A stretch of 12,366 bases of DNA from an uncultured Eubacterium sp. (GTDB taxonomy: Bacteria > Bacillota > Clostridia > Peptostreptococcales > Anaerovoracaceae). A program made the translations under genes and the position numbers. Below, one piece after another: positions 1-7,817 of the stretch. The notes beneath the pieces were generated by a model. That model made no database searches, was not told the origin of the DNA, and worked only from the letters and a program-made list of their open reading frames with translations. Location: positions 1-12,366 of the forward strand of contig CALBGO010000033.1 in assembly GCA_937894585.1 (NCBI GenBank), written 5' to 3'. The number at the start of each line of letters is the position of its first letter. The first letter of the stretch is position 1.

Positions 1-49
1 ACAAATTGCTATTTAGATTGTGTTCCACCCCAACTATTGACATAGAGCC

Positions 50-89
50 AAAAAAGCAGGCAGCGTCCCCAAAATTTACTGCTGCCTGC
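50..89 (-). terminator. Rho-independent terminator of the polyferredoxin-PFOR-nfnAB operon
   Basis: Read on the minus strand, a perfect 9-bp stem (GCAGGCAGC pairing with GCTGCCTGC, arms at 81-89 and 56-64) with a 16-nt loop is followed directly by TTTTTT (55-50). This is the standard intrinsic terminator layout. It lies about 60 nt past the nfnB stop codon and closes the leftward operon. Confidence 0.85.
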
Positions 90-98
90 GAAAGCCCG

Positions 99-128
99 AA
101 AGAACCGGCGAAAAATCGCCGGTTCTTT
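99..128. terminator. Second hairpin behind nfnB, possibly a bidirectional terminator
   Basis: A perfect 13-bp inverted repeat (99-111 and 116-128, core GAACCGGCGA) has a 4-nt AAAA loop. On the plus strand the stem runs into a T-rich stretch (TTTTCTTT), so it would stop rightward transcripts better than leftward ones. For the nfnB transcript it lies just upstream of the canonical terminator at 50-89. It may protect the mRNA 3' end or shield the operon from incoming antisense transcription. Confidence 0.6.
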
Positions 129-147
129 TCTTTATGATGCTGTAATT

Positions 148-1539
148 TTATTTTTCGGATAAGTATTTATCAATGCCTGCAGCCGCAGTCTTACCTGCGC
201 CCATGGCTTTGATTACGGTAGCTGCGCCGGTTACAGCATCTCCGCCTGCGAAAATACCTTCGCGGTTGGTTGCTGCTGTTTCGTCAGCGCCAATGCCGCC
301 TCTTTCATTGGCAGCCAGCTCTTCTGTCGTATCCAGAATCAGTGTATTCAGTTTTGTACCGATCGACATGATTACCATGTCTACAGGAACTACATGATTG
401 GAACCTTCTACAACAACCGGTCTTCTTCTGCCGGAAGCATCCGGTTCACCCAGTTCCATGTTTACGCACTCAATACCGGTTACATGACCGCCTTCGTCAC
501 CCTGAATTGCCACAGGATTTGTCAGCAGTTTGAAAACAATGCCTTCTTCCATCGCATGGTGGACTTCTTCTGCTCTTGCAGGCAGTTCATCCATACTACG
601 ACGGTAGATGATATACACTTCACTTGCACCCATACGCTTTGCACATCTTGCAGCGTCCATAGCAACATTGCCGCCGCCGACTACTGCAATCTTGTCAGCA
701 TGCTGAATCGGTGTATCGTATTCAGGCAGATATGCTTTCATCAGATTGATACGAGTCAGATACTCATTTGCAGAGCATACGCCCAGCAGGTTCTCACCCG
801 GAATCTTCATGAAGGACGGAAGACCTGCGCCTGTACCGATAAATACAGATTCATAACCTTCTTCTTTCATCAGTTCATCAACTGTGATCGCGCGGCCTAC
901 GATTGCATTTGTAACAAATTTAACACCCTTTGCCTCCAGCTTCGCAACTTCAGCAGCTACGATTTCCTTCGGCAGACGGAACTGCGGGATACCATAAACC
1001 AGTACGCCGCCGGTCTTGTGTAAGCTTTCGTAAACAGTTACTTCATAACCCTTGTTAATCAGATCGCCTGCGCATGCAAGACCTGCAGGACCTGCGCCGA
1101 TGACTGCAACCTTGTGGCCGTTGCTTTCAGCCGGTTTAATTTCTTCGTCGCCATAGTTTGCTGCATGCCAGTCAGCAGCAAATCTTTCCAGACGGCCAAT
1201 GGCAACCGGTTCACCCTTAATGCCGTGTACGCACTTGCCTTCGCACTGATTTTCCTGCGGACATACACGACCGCAGATTGCAGGCAGACTGCTGGTTTCA
1301 CTGATAATCTGATATGCCTCTTCGAATTCGCCTTCGGCAATCTTTGCGATGAAATCAGGAATTTTAACCATAACAGGACATCCTGACATACAAGGCTTTT
1401 TGCGGCACTTGAGACATCTCATCGCCTCATTGATAGCCATTTCTTCTGTATAACCGGCGGAAACTTCCAGGAAGTTCTTGTTACGCACATCAGGCGCCTG
1501 CTCCGGCATCGGATTTTTTTCTCTTACTAAATTAATCAT
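148..1539 (-). CDS. nfnB: NfnB, large subunit of NADH-dependent reduced ferredoxin:NADP+ oxidoreductase (GltA/glutamate synthase small-subunit family)
   Basis: This is the catalytic large subunit of the flavin-based electron-bifurcating transhydrogenase NfnAB, which couples reduced ferredoxin and NADH to formation of two NADPH. The 463 residues show two N-terminal four-cysteine groups for [4Fe-4S] clusters (C42, C45, C50, C54 and C89, C93, C99, C103), an FAD dinucleotide fold (GAGPAG, 148-153), an NADP(H) fold (GGGNVA, 288-293) and a C-terminal FAD-contact motif (FAGGDAVTGA). Proteins like this are often named 'NADPH-dependent glutamate synthase', but no large glutamate synthase subunit is present and the partner NfnA lies immediately upstream. 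I chose the ATG at 1539: AGGAGGTG lies at a good distance from it, while the in-frame GTG at 1551 overlaps that ribosome binding site. The start overlaps the nfnA stop by 8 nt (ATGATTAA), so translation is probably coupled. It is the last gene of the operon. Confidence 0.93.
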   Translation of the reverse strand: MINLVREKNPMPEQAPDVRNKNFLEVSAGYTEEMAINEAMRCLKCRKKPCMSGCPVMVKIPDFIAKIAEGEFEEAYQIISETSSLPAICGRVCPQENQCEGKCVHGIKGEPVAIGRLERFAADWHAANYGDEEIKPAESNGHKVAVIGAGPAGLACAGDLINKGYEVTVYESLHKTGGVLVYGIPQFRLPKEIVAAEVAKLEAKGVKFVTNAIVGRAITVDELMKEEGYESVFIGTGAGLPSFMKIPGENLLGVCSANEYLTRINLMKAYLPEYDTPIQHADKIAVVGGGNVAMDAARCAKRMGASEVYIIYRRSMDELPARAEEVHHAMEEGIVFKLLTNPVAIQGDEGGHVTGIECVNMELGEPDASGRRRPVVVEGSNHVVPVDMVIMSIGTKLNTLILDTTEELAANERGGIGADETAATNREGIFAGGDAVTGAATVIKAMGAGKTAAAGIDKYLSEK

Positions 1540-2386
1540 GGTAACGAACACCTCCTGTTAAGCGGCATACATGTGCTCTGTCTTCAGCTTCCTGATCGGA
1601 ATAGTATGCGCTTCTCTGGATCAGCTCATCCCAGTCCACCAGAGAGCCGTCAAATTCCGGTCCGTCTACACATACGAACTTGTCTTCTCCGCCGATGTTG
1701 CAGCGGCAGCCGCCGCACATACCGGTTCCGTCAATCATATATGCTGTCAGAGACGCAACGGAATGAATTCCGTATTTTTCTGCAATCTGACAGGTGAATT
1801 TCATCATCATCGGAGGTCCGACAGCGATGATTTCGTCAAATTTTTCGCCCGCCTGAATCAGTTCCTCGAGTTTTGCGGTAGTGAAACCTTTCTCACCGTA
1901 GGAACCGTCGTCAGTCATAACATAAAGTTTATCCACGCCTGCTCTGAATTCATCTTCCAGAATAACCAGATCCTTGGTCTTAAAACCTTCAATCATGACA
2001 GTCTCGACACCGTGATCGTGCATACCGCATGCCAGCGGATAAGCAAGCGCGTTACCGGTACCGCCGCCTACTACGCAGACCTTTTTCAGACCTTCCATAT
2101 TGGTCGGTTTGCCCAGAGGACCTACGATGTCAGCAAAACAGTCGCCCACTTCAAGCTGATCCATCAACATAGTTGTTCTGCCTACAGCTGCATAAATCAG
2201 ATCGATGGTGCCGTCTTTTTCATCGTGACCTGCCATGGTGAGAGGAATTCTCTCACCATATTCATCGGTACGAAGGATGATGAACTGACCCGGTTTCGCT
2301 TTTCTTGCAACCAGAGGCGCATAGATCTTCAGCCATACCATGTTGGCGTTCAGTCTTCTTTTATATGTTACTTCAAACATTTTCAT
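1532..2386 (-). CDS. nfnA: NfnA, small subunit of NADH-dependent reduced ferredoxin:NADP+ oxidoreductase (SudB/dihydroorotate dehydrogenase electron-transfer subunit family)
   Basis: This is the NADH-side subunit of NfnAB. The 284 residues show an FAD-binding beta-barrel (PGQF at 32-35, GERIPLT at 44-50, VGPLGKP at 88-94), a nucleotide-binding GGGTGNA (107-113), and a C-terminal [2Fe-2S] segment D219-GTGM-C224-GG-C227-R-C229 with C239 further on. In characterised Nfn an aspartate plus three cysteines hold this cluster, and D219 stands in the matching place; that reading comes from family knowledge. The same fold occurs in PyrK, but no pyrD is nearby and an NfnB gene follows with an overlap, which decides the call. 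The ATG at 2386 is preceded by AAGGAGG at about 8 nt. The PFOR stop codon (2406-2408) lies just 19 nt upstream, and the ribosome binding site overlaps the end of that gene. Confidence 0.93.
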   Translation of the reverse strand: MKMFEVTYKRRLNANMVWLKIYAPLVARKAKPGQFIILRTDEYGERIPLTMAGHDEKDGTIDLIYAAVGRTTMLMDQLEVGDCFADIVGPLGKPTNMEGLKKVCVVGGGTGNALAYPLACGMHDHGVETVMIEGFKTKDLVILEDEFRAGVDKLYVMTDDGSYGEKGFTTAKLEELIQAGEKFDEIIAVGPPMMMKFTCQIAEKYGIHSVASLTAYMIDGTGMCGGCRCNIGGEDKFVCVDGPEFDGSLVDWDELIQRSAYYSDQEAEDRAHVCRLTGGVRYHD

Positions 2387-2405
2387 ATTTTTCCGTCCTC
2401 CTTCC

Positions 2406-5400
2406 TTAGTTATCGTAGCTCTTTTTCTGATTGAGCAGATGTGCGTATCTGTCCATAGCCATTTCTTCGGACTTTCTGAACAGTTCTTCCGCTCTTTCAG
2501 GGAATTTCAGCTGTAAGGAGTTGTAACGAACTTCGCTCATCAGGAAGTCTCTGTAGTTTTCGGACGGAGCGCCGCTGTCGATGGACAGAGGATTCTTGCC
2601 TTCTGCTGCCAGAACCGGATTGAATCTCAGCAGGTTCCAGTAGCCTGCACGAACCGCATTCTTCATTTCCAGCATAGCCTTATTCATGCCTACCTTCAGA
2701 CCCTGGTTGATACAAGGCGCATAAGCAATAATCAGGGACGGACCGTCATAGCTTTCAGCTTCTCTGATTGCTTTTAAGGTCTGCTCAGGGTTTGCACCCA
2801 TAGCAACCTGTGCTACATATACATAGCCGTAAGCCATCGCGATCTGTGCCAGGTCTTTCTTCTTCACATTTTTACCGGAAGCGGCAAACTTGGCAACTGC
2901 GCCGATCGGTGTAGCCTTGGAGGACTGTCCGCCGGTATTGGAGTAAACTTCGGTATCGAATACCATCACGTTTACATTTTCACCGGAAGCAAGTACATGG
3001 TCCAGACCGCCGTAACCGATATCGTATGCCCAGCCGTCACCGCCGAAGATCCACATGGACGGCTTGATCAGCATATCCTGATTTTCCACAACATATTTTG
3101 CATCAGCATTGTCTGCTGCCAGTTTTTCACATTCTGCAAGGAGAATCTTTCCTGTTTCTTCTGCAGCCTCTGCATCGTCCATGGAAGCCAGCCATGCTTT
3201 TGCAGGAACGCCTACAGTGTCAACCAGTTTTTCAACTGCGGACTTCAGTTCGTTTCTTCTTGCTTTCATGGAGATTGCCATACCAAGACCGAACTCTGCA
3301 TTGTCTTCGAAGAGGGAGTTTGCCCATGCAGGACCTCTGCCTTCTTTGTTTACAGTGTAAGGTGTGCTTGGTGCGGAGCAGCCCCAGATGGAGGAGCAGC
3401 CTGTTGCATTTGCAATAAACATTCTGTCTCCGAACAGCTGTGTAACCAGTTTTGCGTAAGGGGATTCACCGCATCCCGGACATGCGCCGGAGAACTCAAG
3501 CAGCGGCTGCTTGAACTGGGAACCCTTTACAGTATTTTCCTTGAATGGAACTTCTTTTTCTGTTACTTCGTTGAACAGATAATTGTATTTTTCCTGAGAA
3601 GCCTGCACAACATCGTCTTCCGCAGGTGTCATTTCCAGAGCCTTCTTTCTTGCAGGGCAAACCTGTGCGCAGGAGCCGCAGCCTGTGCAGTCCAGAGCGG
3701 AAATACCCATGGTAAAGAACTTGCCTTTTACACCCTTCATTGCCAGGTAATCACCGTTAACTCTGTCAACTTCTGTTTCATCCAGTACAAACGGTCTGAT
3801 TACACCGTGCGGGCAGACATAGGAACACCAGTTGCACTGCATACAGTTTGCCTTGTTCCATACAGGAATATCGGTTGCGATACCTCTCTTTTCGAAAGCT
3901 GCCGTACCTGCCGGGATCATACCGTTTGCAGTATCCATAAAGGTGGATACCGGAACTGCATCGCCTGTCAGGGTATTGGTCGGAACAAGAACATTGTTCA
4001 GATATTCAGTGTGCACATCGTCGCGGCCTGCAAGTTTTGCTGCCGGCGCATCGTCAGGTGCATCCGCCCAGGAAGCCGGAACTTCTACCTTATGAACATT
4101 TTCAATACCCGCATCAACAGCGGCCATATTCATATTGACGATATTTTCACCCTTCTTGCCGTAAGTCTTCTTAATGGCGTCCTTCATATACTGTGCAGCT
4201 TCATCAATCGGAATGATATCAGCCAGTTTAAAGAATGCAGCCTGTAATACGGTATTGGTTCTTCTTGCGCCCAGTCCGATTTCTTTTGCGATGGAAACTG
4301 CGTCGCAGGTGTAGAACTGCACATTGTTCTTTGCAATATATCTCTTTACTTTTGCAGGTAAGTGAGCTTCCAGTTCCTCGTCACTCCATACACAGTTGAG
4401 CAGGAAGAATCCACCCGGTTTTACGTCCTCTACCATATCGTAACGCTGCAGATATGCAGAGTTGTGACATGCTACAAAATCAGCCTGTTTTACATAATAT
4501 GTAGATTTAATCGGTTCATCGCCGAATCTCAGATGTGAAATGGTAACACCGCCGGATTTCTTGGAGTCATACTGGAAGTATGCCTGTACTTTCTTATCAG
4601 TGTGGTCACCGATAATCTTAACACTGTTCTTGTTTGCACCGACTGTACCGTCTGCACCCAGACCCCAGAACTTACATGCCTTAGTGCCTTTCGGCGTAAC
4701 ATCAGGATTTTCTGTAGTCGGAAGAGACAGTCCTGTCACATCGTCTATGATGGAAATCGTAAACTCTTTCTTCGGTTCATCGGACCACAGATTCTGATAT
4801 ACCGCCAAGATGTCTCCCGGCTGTGTATCCTTGGAACCCAGTCCGTAACGACCGCCTACCACCAGACAGTTTTCGAACTTAGTACCGCGCAGAGCTGCAA
4901 CCACATCCAAGAATAAAGGCTCGCCCATGCCGCCCGGCTCTTTGGTTCTGTCAAGAACAGCGATTTTCTTTACTGTTTCCGGCATTACATTCAGCAGATA
5001 CTTTACGGAGAACGGTCTGTAAAGATGTACTTCAATGATGCCGACTTTCTTGCCCTGTGCAGTCAGATAGTCAATCAGTTCTTCCGCTGCATCGCAGACT
5101 GAACCCATAGCGACAATAATCTCTTCTGCATCAGGTGCGCCGTAATAATTAAACGGTTTGTAGTCAGTACCGATCTTGGCATTGACTTTTTCCATATATT
5201 CATTCACTAAATCCGCAGTTTCCAGATAAGCGCTGTTGCAGGCTTCTCTGTGCTGGAAGAATGTTTCCGGCTGTTCTGCGGAACCCATGCTGTGCGGATG
5301 CAGAGGATGAATGGATCTTGCTTTGAAAGCCTTTACCGCATCCCAGTCAACCATATCCTTCAGATCTTCGTAGTCCCATACTTCAATCTTCTGATTTTCG

Positions 5401-5930
5401 TGGGAAGTTCTGAAACCGTCAAAGAAGTGCAGCATCGGCAGCTTGCCTGCAATGGTAGCAAGGTGAGCTACTGCGGCAAGGTCCATGGACTGCTGTACGC
5501 TGTTTGATGCCAGCATTGCAAAGCCGGTCTGACGGCAGCCCATTACGTCGGAGTGATCTCCGAAGATGGACAGCGCATGAGTAGCCAGCGCTCTTGCAGC
5601 TACATGAAATACTGTAGGTGTCTGCTCACCCGCCAGTTTATACATATTCGGAATCATCAGAAGCAGACCCTGAGAAGCTGTAAATGTAGAAGTGTAGGAG
5701 CCGGCTGTAATGGAGCCGTGTACCGCACCTGCTGCACCTGCTTCGGATTCCATTTCTACGATTTTAACCTGTTCGCCGAAAATATTGGTTCTGCCCTGGG
5801 AAACCCATTCGTCCATACTCTCTGCCATTGGTGAGGATGGTGTGATCGGGTAAATTGCAGCAACCTCAGAGAATGCGTACGCAACATGAGCAGCAGCCGT
5901 ATTTCCGTCCATTGTCTTTAATTTTCTCAC
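2406..5930 (-). CDS. nifJ: Pyruvate:ferredoxin (flavodoxin) oxidoreductase, single-chain PFOR
   Basis: It oxidises pyruvate with CoA to acetyl-CoA and CO2 and passes two electrons to ferredoxin in the cytoplasm. The 1174 residues are full length for the homodimeric form. Visible parts are the N-terminal YPITPSSPMAE motif of the pyruvate/ThDP domain, the TASQGLLLMIPNMYKLAGE segment, two four-cysteine ferredoxin motifs near residues 692-760 (CMQCNWCSYVCP and CTGCGSCAQVCP), the proximal-cluster motif CPGCGES near 815, and the ThDP/Mg site GDGWAYDIGYGG near 960 followed by FDTEVYSNTGGQ. I chose the GTG at 5930, giving MRKLKTMDGN, because family members begin this way and AAGGAG lies 10 nt upstream. 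A GTG at 5939 overlaps the upstream stop as GTGA but sits almost on the ribosome binding site. The gene starts 5 nt after the polyferredoxin stop, so tight co-expression is expected. Confidence 0.97.
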   Translation of the reverse strand: MRKLKTMDGNTAAAHVAYAFSEVAAIYPITPSSPMAESMDEWVSQGRTNIFGEQVKIVEMESEAGAAGAVHGSITAGSYTSTFTASQGLLLMIPNMYKLAGEQTPTVFHVAARALATHALSIFGDHSDVMGCRQTGFAMLASNSVQQSMDLAAVAHLATIAGKLPMLHFFDGFRTSHENQKIEVWDYEDLKDMVDWDAVKAFKARSIHPLHPHSMGSAEQPETFFQHREACNSAYLETADLVNEYMEKVNAKIGTDYKPFNYYGAPDAEEIIVAMGSVCDAAEELIDYLTAQGKKVGIIEVHLYRPFSVKYLLNVMPETVKKIAVLDRTKEPGGMGEPLFLDVVAALRGTKFENCLVVGGRYGLGSKDTQPGDILAVYQNLWSDEPKKEFTISIIDDVTGLSLPTTENPDVTPKGTKACKFWGLGADGTVGANKNSVKIIGDHTDKKVQAYFQYDSKKSGGVTISHLRFGDEPIKSTYYVKQADFVACHNSAYLQRYDMVEDVKPGGFFLLNCVWSDEELEAHLPAKVKRYIAKNNVQFYTCDAVSIAKEIGLGARRTNTVLQAAFFKLADIIPIDEAAQYMKDAIKKTYGKKGENIVNMNMAAVDAGIENVHKVEVPASWADAPDDAPAAKLAGRDDVHTEYLNNVLVPTNTLTGDAVPVSTFMDTANGMIPAGTAAFEKRGIATDIPVWNKANCMQCNWCSYVCPHGVIRPFVLDETEVDRVNGDYLAMKGVKGKFFTMGISALDCTGCGSCAQVCPARKKALEMTPAEDDVVQASQEKYNYLFNEVTEKEVPFKENTVKGSQFKQPLLEFSGACPGCGESPYAKLVTQLFGDRMFIANATGCSSIWGCSAPSTPYTVNKEGRGPAWANSLFEDNAEFGLGMAISMKARRNELKSAVEKLVDTVGVPAKAWLASMDDAEAAEETGKILLAECEKLAADNADAKYVVENQDMLIKPSMWIFGGDGWAYDIGYGGLDHVLASGENVNVMVFDTEVYSNTGGQSSKATPIGAVAKFAASGKNVKKKDLAQIAMAYGYVYVAQVAMGANPEQTLKAIREAESYDGPSLIIAYAPCINQGLKVGMNKAMLEMKNAVRAGYWNLLRFNPVLAAEGKNPLSIDSGAPSENYRDFLMSEVRYNSLQLKFPERAEELFRKSEEMAMDRYAHLLNQKKSYDN

Positions 5931-5935
5931 CGTAA

Positions 5936-7198
5936 TCACTCTCCTTCCCGCATACCAAGAGCGGCTCTCTGTAAATAGTTATATTCAGGTACTTCTCTTT
6001 CCTGAATGATGCCTCTCTGGCACATATACTGACAGACCTGACAGTTTTCGCAAAGCTCAGGATCGATAACCGCATGAGCTTCTTCCATATGTATTGCTCC
6101 GTTCGGACAGTTGGATACGCAGTCTTCACAAGCGATACATGCGCTTCCGCATACTGCAGCCTTGTCTTCATAATCTGCTGTGGAAGAGCAAGGAACCATC
6201 TTTGCTCCTTTATAAGGAACCATTTCGATCAGGTTCTTAGGACATGCATAGTAACAGTCCTTGCAGCCTACGCACTTGTCAGGATTAACCTGTGCGCTTC
6301 CGTTTACGACTTCGATTGCGCCGTAACGACAGACTTTGACGCAGTCACCCTGACCGGTGCAGCCTGTTGTGCAGATTCCCATTGCCTTCGGATCTGCCTT
6401 TGCGGCTGCCTCCGCACAACTTGTAAAGCCTGCTTCCTTGTATGCGTGTTCGTTAAATCCGCTGCATTTTACAAAAGCTACTTTTTCTTTTAACTTTGTC
6501 AAATCGTGCATTGTATCCACGATAATTTTCTTTTTACATTTTACGGTACATGCCACACAGCCCACGCACTTGTCATAGTCGATTACCGCATGGTTATTGA
6601 TAATTTCAACCGCACCTTCAGGACATGCTCTTACACAGTCGCTGCAGGCAATACAGCCGAAACCGCATGTCTTTCTGACTTCTTCATCATCTTCCATTGT
6701 GTTTGAACATGGAATAAAGTTAGTCGCATCTCTCGGCACCATTCTGATAATGCCCTGTACGCATGCACCTGCAGCCGCACAAGCTCCGCATCCGTTGCAC
6801 TTTTCTGTATCGATAATGACATCACCGTCAGCCATTTTCATAGCGCCGAACTTACAGAACGCAACGCAGGATCCGCATCCTACACAGCCGTCCCTGCAGT
6901 CTCCTTTGACAAAGCCCATCTCAACTGCCTCTTCACAGGATTTGCAGCCTGCAAACCGTTCTTTACCTGCGGCATTTCCGCTGCAGGCAACGAAAGCAAC
7001 GAAATCTTTTGCCTCTTCTGTTTCTCTTCCCAAAGCTTCTGCGATTGCATCTACCGCCGCCTGATCACAGGCAGGGCACAGCGCAACACTTTCACCTGCT
7101 GCAATCGCTTCGGCACATTCTGCACAGGTTGCTTTTCCGCAGCCCCCGCGTCCGAAACAATCTCCGCCCGGCAGAAGCGAAAGAATTTTTGCGTTCAT
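5936..7198 (-). CDS. Soluble RnfB-like polyferredoxin with two tandem RnfB ferredoxin modules (up to nine [4Fe-4S] clusters)
   Basis: The protein has 420 residues, 48 of them cysteine. Residues 8-45 (LLPGGDC...GCGKATCAEC...CPAC) resemble the 4Fe-4S domain of RnfB and CO dehydrogenase/acetyl-CoA synthase proteins. Two matching modules follow, at about 66-226 and 240-398. Each starts with an FV-x-CSG segment and carries four ferredoxin-type cysteine groups: C105-C115, C134-C146, C182-C192 and C211-C221 in the first; C276-C290, C309-C319, C354-C364 and C383-C393 in the second. The linker MVP...VPCS(S/N)T and the IACxDCVxxCPxGA motif are shared by both modules and by RnfB C-terminal regions. Unlike RnfB there is no hydrophobic N-terminal segment, so it should be cytoplasmic. 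The ATG at 7198 has AAAGGAGG 8 nt upstream. It heads the PFOR-Nfn operon, which suggests that it carries or stores PFOR electrons; that role is inference. It is not a standard RnfB, because no other Rnf subunit is present here. Confidence 0.85.
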   Translation of the reverse strand: MNAKILSLLPGGDCFGRGGCGKATCAECAEAIAAGESVALCPACDQAAVDAIAEALGRETEEAKDFVAFVACSGNAAGKERFAGCKSCEEAVEMGFVKGDCRDGCVGCGSCVAFCKFGAMKMADGDVIIDTEKCNGCGACAAAGACVQGIIRMVPRDATNFIPCSNTMEDDEEVRKTCGFGCIACSDCVRACPEGAVEIINNHAVIDYDKCVGCVACTVKCKKKIIVDTMHDLTKLKEKVAFVKCSGFNEHAYKEAGFTSCAEAAAKADPKAMGICTTGCTGQGDCVKVCRYGAIEVVNGSAQVNPDKCVGCKDCYYACPKNLIEMVPYKGAKMVPCSSTADYEDKAAVCGSACIACEDCVSNCPNGAIHMEEAHAVIDPELCENCQVCQYMCQRGIIQEREVPEYNYLQRAALGMREGE

Positions 7199-7416
7199 AA
7201 CTAATTCCTCCTTTGCCTATCTCTTTTACTAAGAAAGCCGGCTTTGCCGATTCCATTGAAAAACTGACCCTTCCGTTATATCGGAAATATAAAAACATAT
7301 TCCCTTCATATGTAAGAAAGACTTTTTTACGATTTTTTCGGCAGCCTCTTTTGATATTGCAGAAATACATAAAATAAAATCTCTGCATAATAAAATCATA
7401 TTCTGTATACAACTTC
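7199..7416 (-). promoter_or_regulatory. Long 5' leader of the polyferredoxin-PFOR-nfnAB operon
   Basis: If transcription starts about 7 nt past the -10 box at 7423-7428, the mRNA has roughly 215 untranslated nucleotides. The leader can form TGCAGA/TCTGCA and TTCCG/CGGAA hairpins. Near its 3' end lies a perfect 12-bp palindrome, AAAGCCGGCTTT (7234-7245), about 35 nt before the start codon. I recognise no known riboswitch class in it. A 56-codon open frame (7229-7399) lies inside but has no ribosome binding site. Confidence 0.45.
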
Positions 7417-7422
7417 AGTTTC

Positions 7423-7451
7423 ATATTACTCTCACCACTCTATAAAGTCAA
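7423..7451 (-). promoter_or_regulatory. Sigma-A type promoter of the polyferredoxin-PFOR-nfnAB operon
   Basis: On the minus strand, TTGACT (7451-7446), a spacer of exactly 17 nt, and TAATAT (7428-7423) give near-consensus -35 and -10 boxes. It is the best promoter in the region and points toward the polyferredoxin gene. Confidence 0.8.
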
Positions 7452-7788
7452 TATGAAACAGACCGGACAAGCCCAAAATCCAGTGTTTTTTTTAGCGAAC
7501 AATCAGGCTGTAAAAGCTGAAATCTCCAGTTTCCAACGATTTCAAGCCGCATTTTGTCCTTCGCTCTAATTCGTTAAAACCATATTGTTTGGATTATTTT
7601 TGGATGATTCTTAAAGGCGCTGTGACAAGTGAAAATATGCAGGGATAATTTCAGATTTCCACCCTGCCCGCCGGCAGCCGGAATTTCTTTATAGAACCAA
7701 TCCCATGCCAGCTACCCTGTTGATATATTCACGAACATTCCGCGCCGCATCAGATAAAAATTGTGCTCTGAATCAGAGAAAAATCTTG
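7452..7788. other. Divergent intergenic region without a convincing gene
   Basis: This is the stretch between the two divergent promoters. It contains an inverted repeat GCAGGG/CCCTGC near 7639-7668 and a GC-rich patch with the palindrome GCCGGC near 7670. On the minus strand, 7689-7772 is open for 27 codons and ends with protein-like REYINRVAGMGLVL, but it has no start codon or ribosome binding site. It may be a gene remnant or chance. I see no tRNA or other known RNA. Confidence 0.4.
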
Positions 7789-7817
7789 TTTACCGGAAAA
7801 GTTCTATCGTGTATAAT
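7789..7817 (+). promoter_or_regulatory. Sigma-A type promoter of the aldo/keto reductase gene
   Basis: TTTACC (7789-7794), a 17-nt spacer and a perfect TATAAT (7812-7817) predict a start near 7824 and a leader of about 48 nt. The -35 box is only moderate, but the -10 box is consensus and the distance to the gene fits. Confidence 0.65.

Noticed and set aside
1..49. Possible end of an insertion sequence at the left edge (CCACCCCAACTATTGACA)
   Set aside because: It vaguely resembles transposon-end sequences, but no transposase, second inverted repeat or target duplication is visible in the window.
394..1023. Long plus-strand frames opposite nfnB and PFOR (for example 1571-2434 and 2997-4247)
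   Set aside because: They are antisense shadows of well-conserved genes and have no family features of their own.
148..1539. Glutamate synthase small subunit involved in ammonia assimilation
   Set aside because: No large subunit is present, and the overlapping NfnA gene points to the NfnAB transhydrogenase instead.
7229..7399. A 56-codon leader ORF upstream of the polyferredoxin gene
   Set aside because: It has no ribosome binding site, and other frames in the same stretch are equally open.
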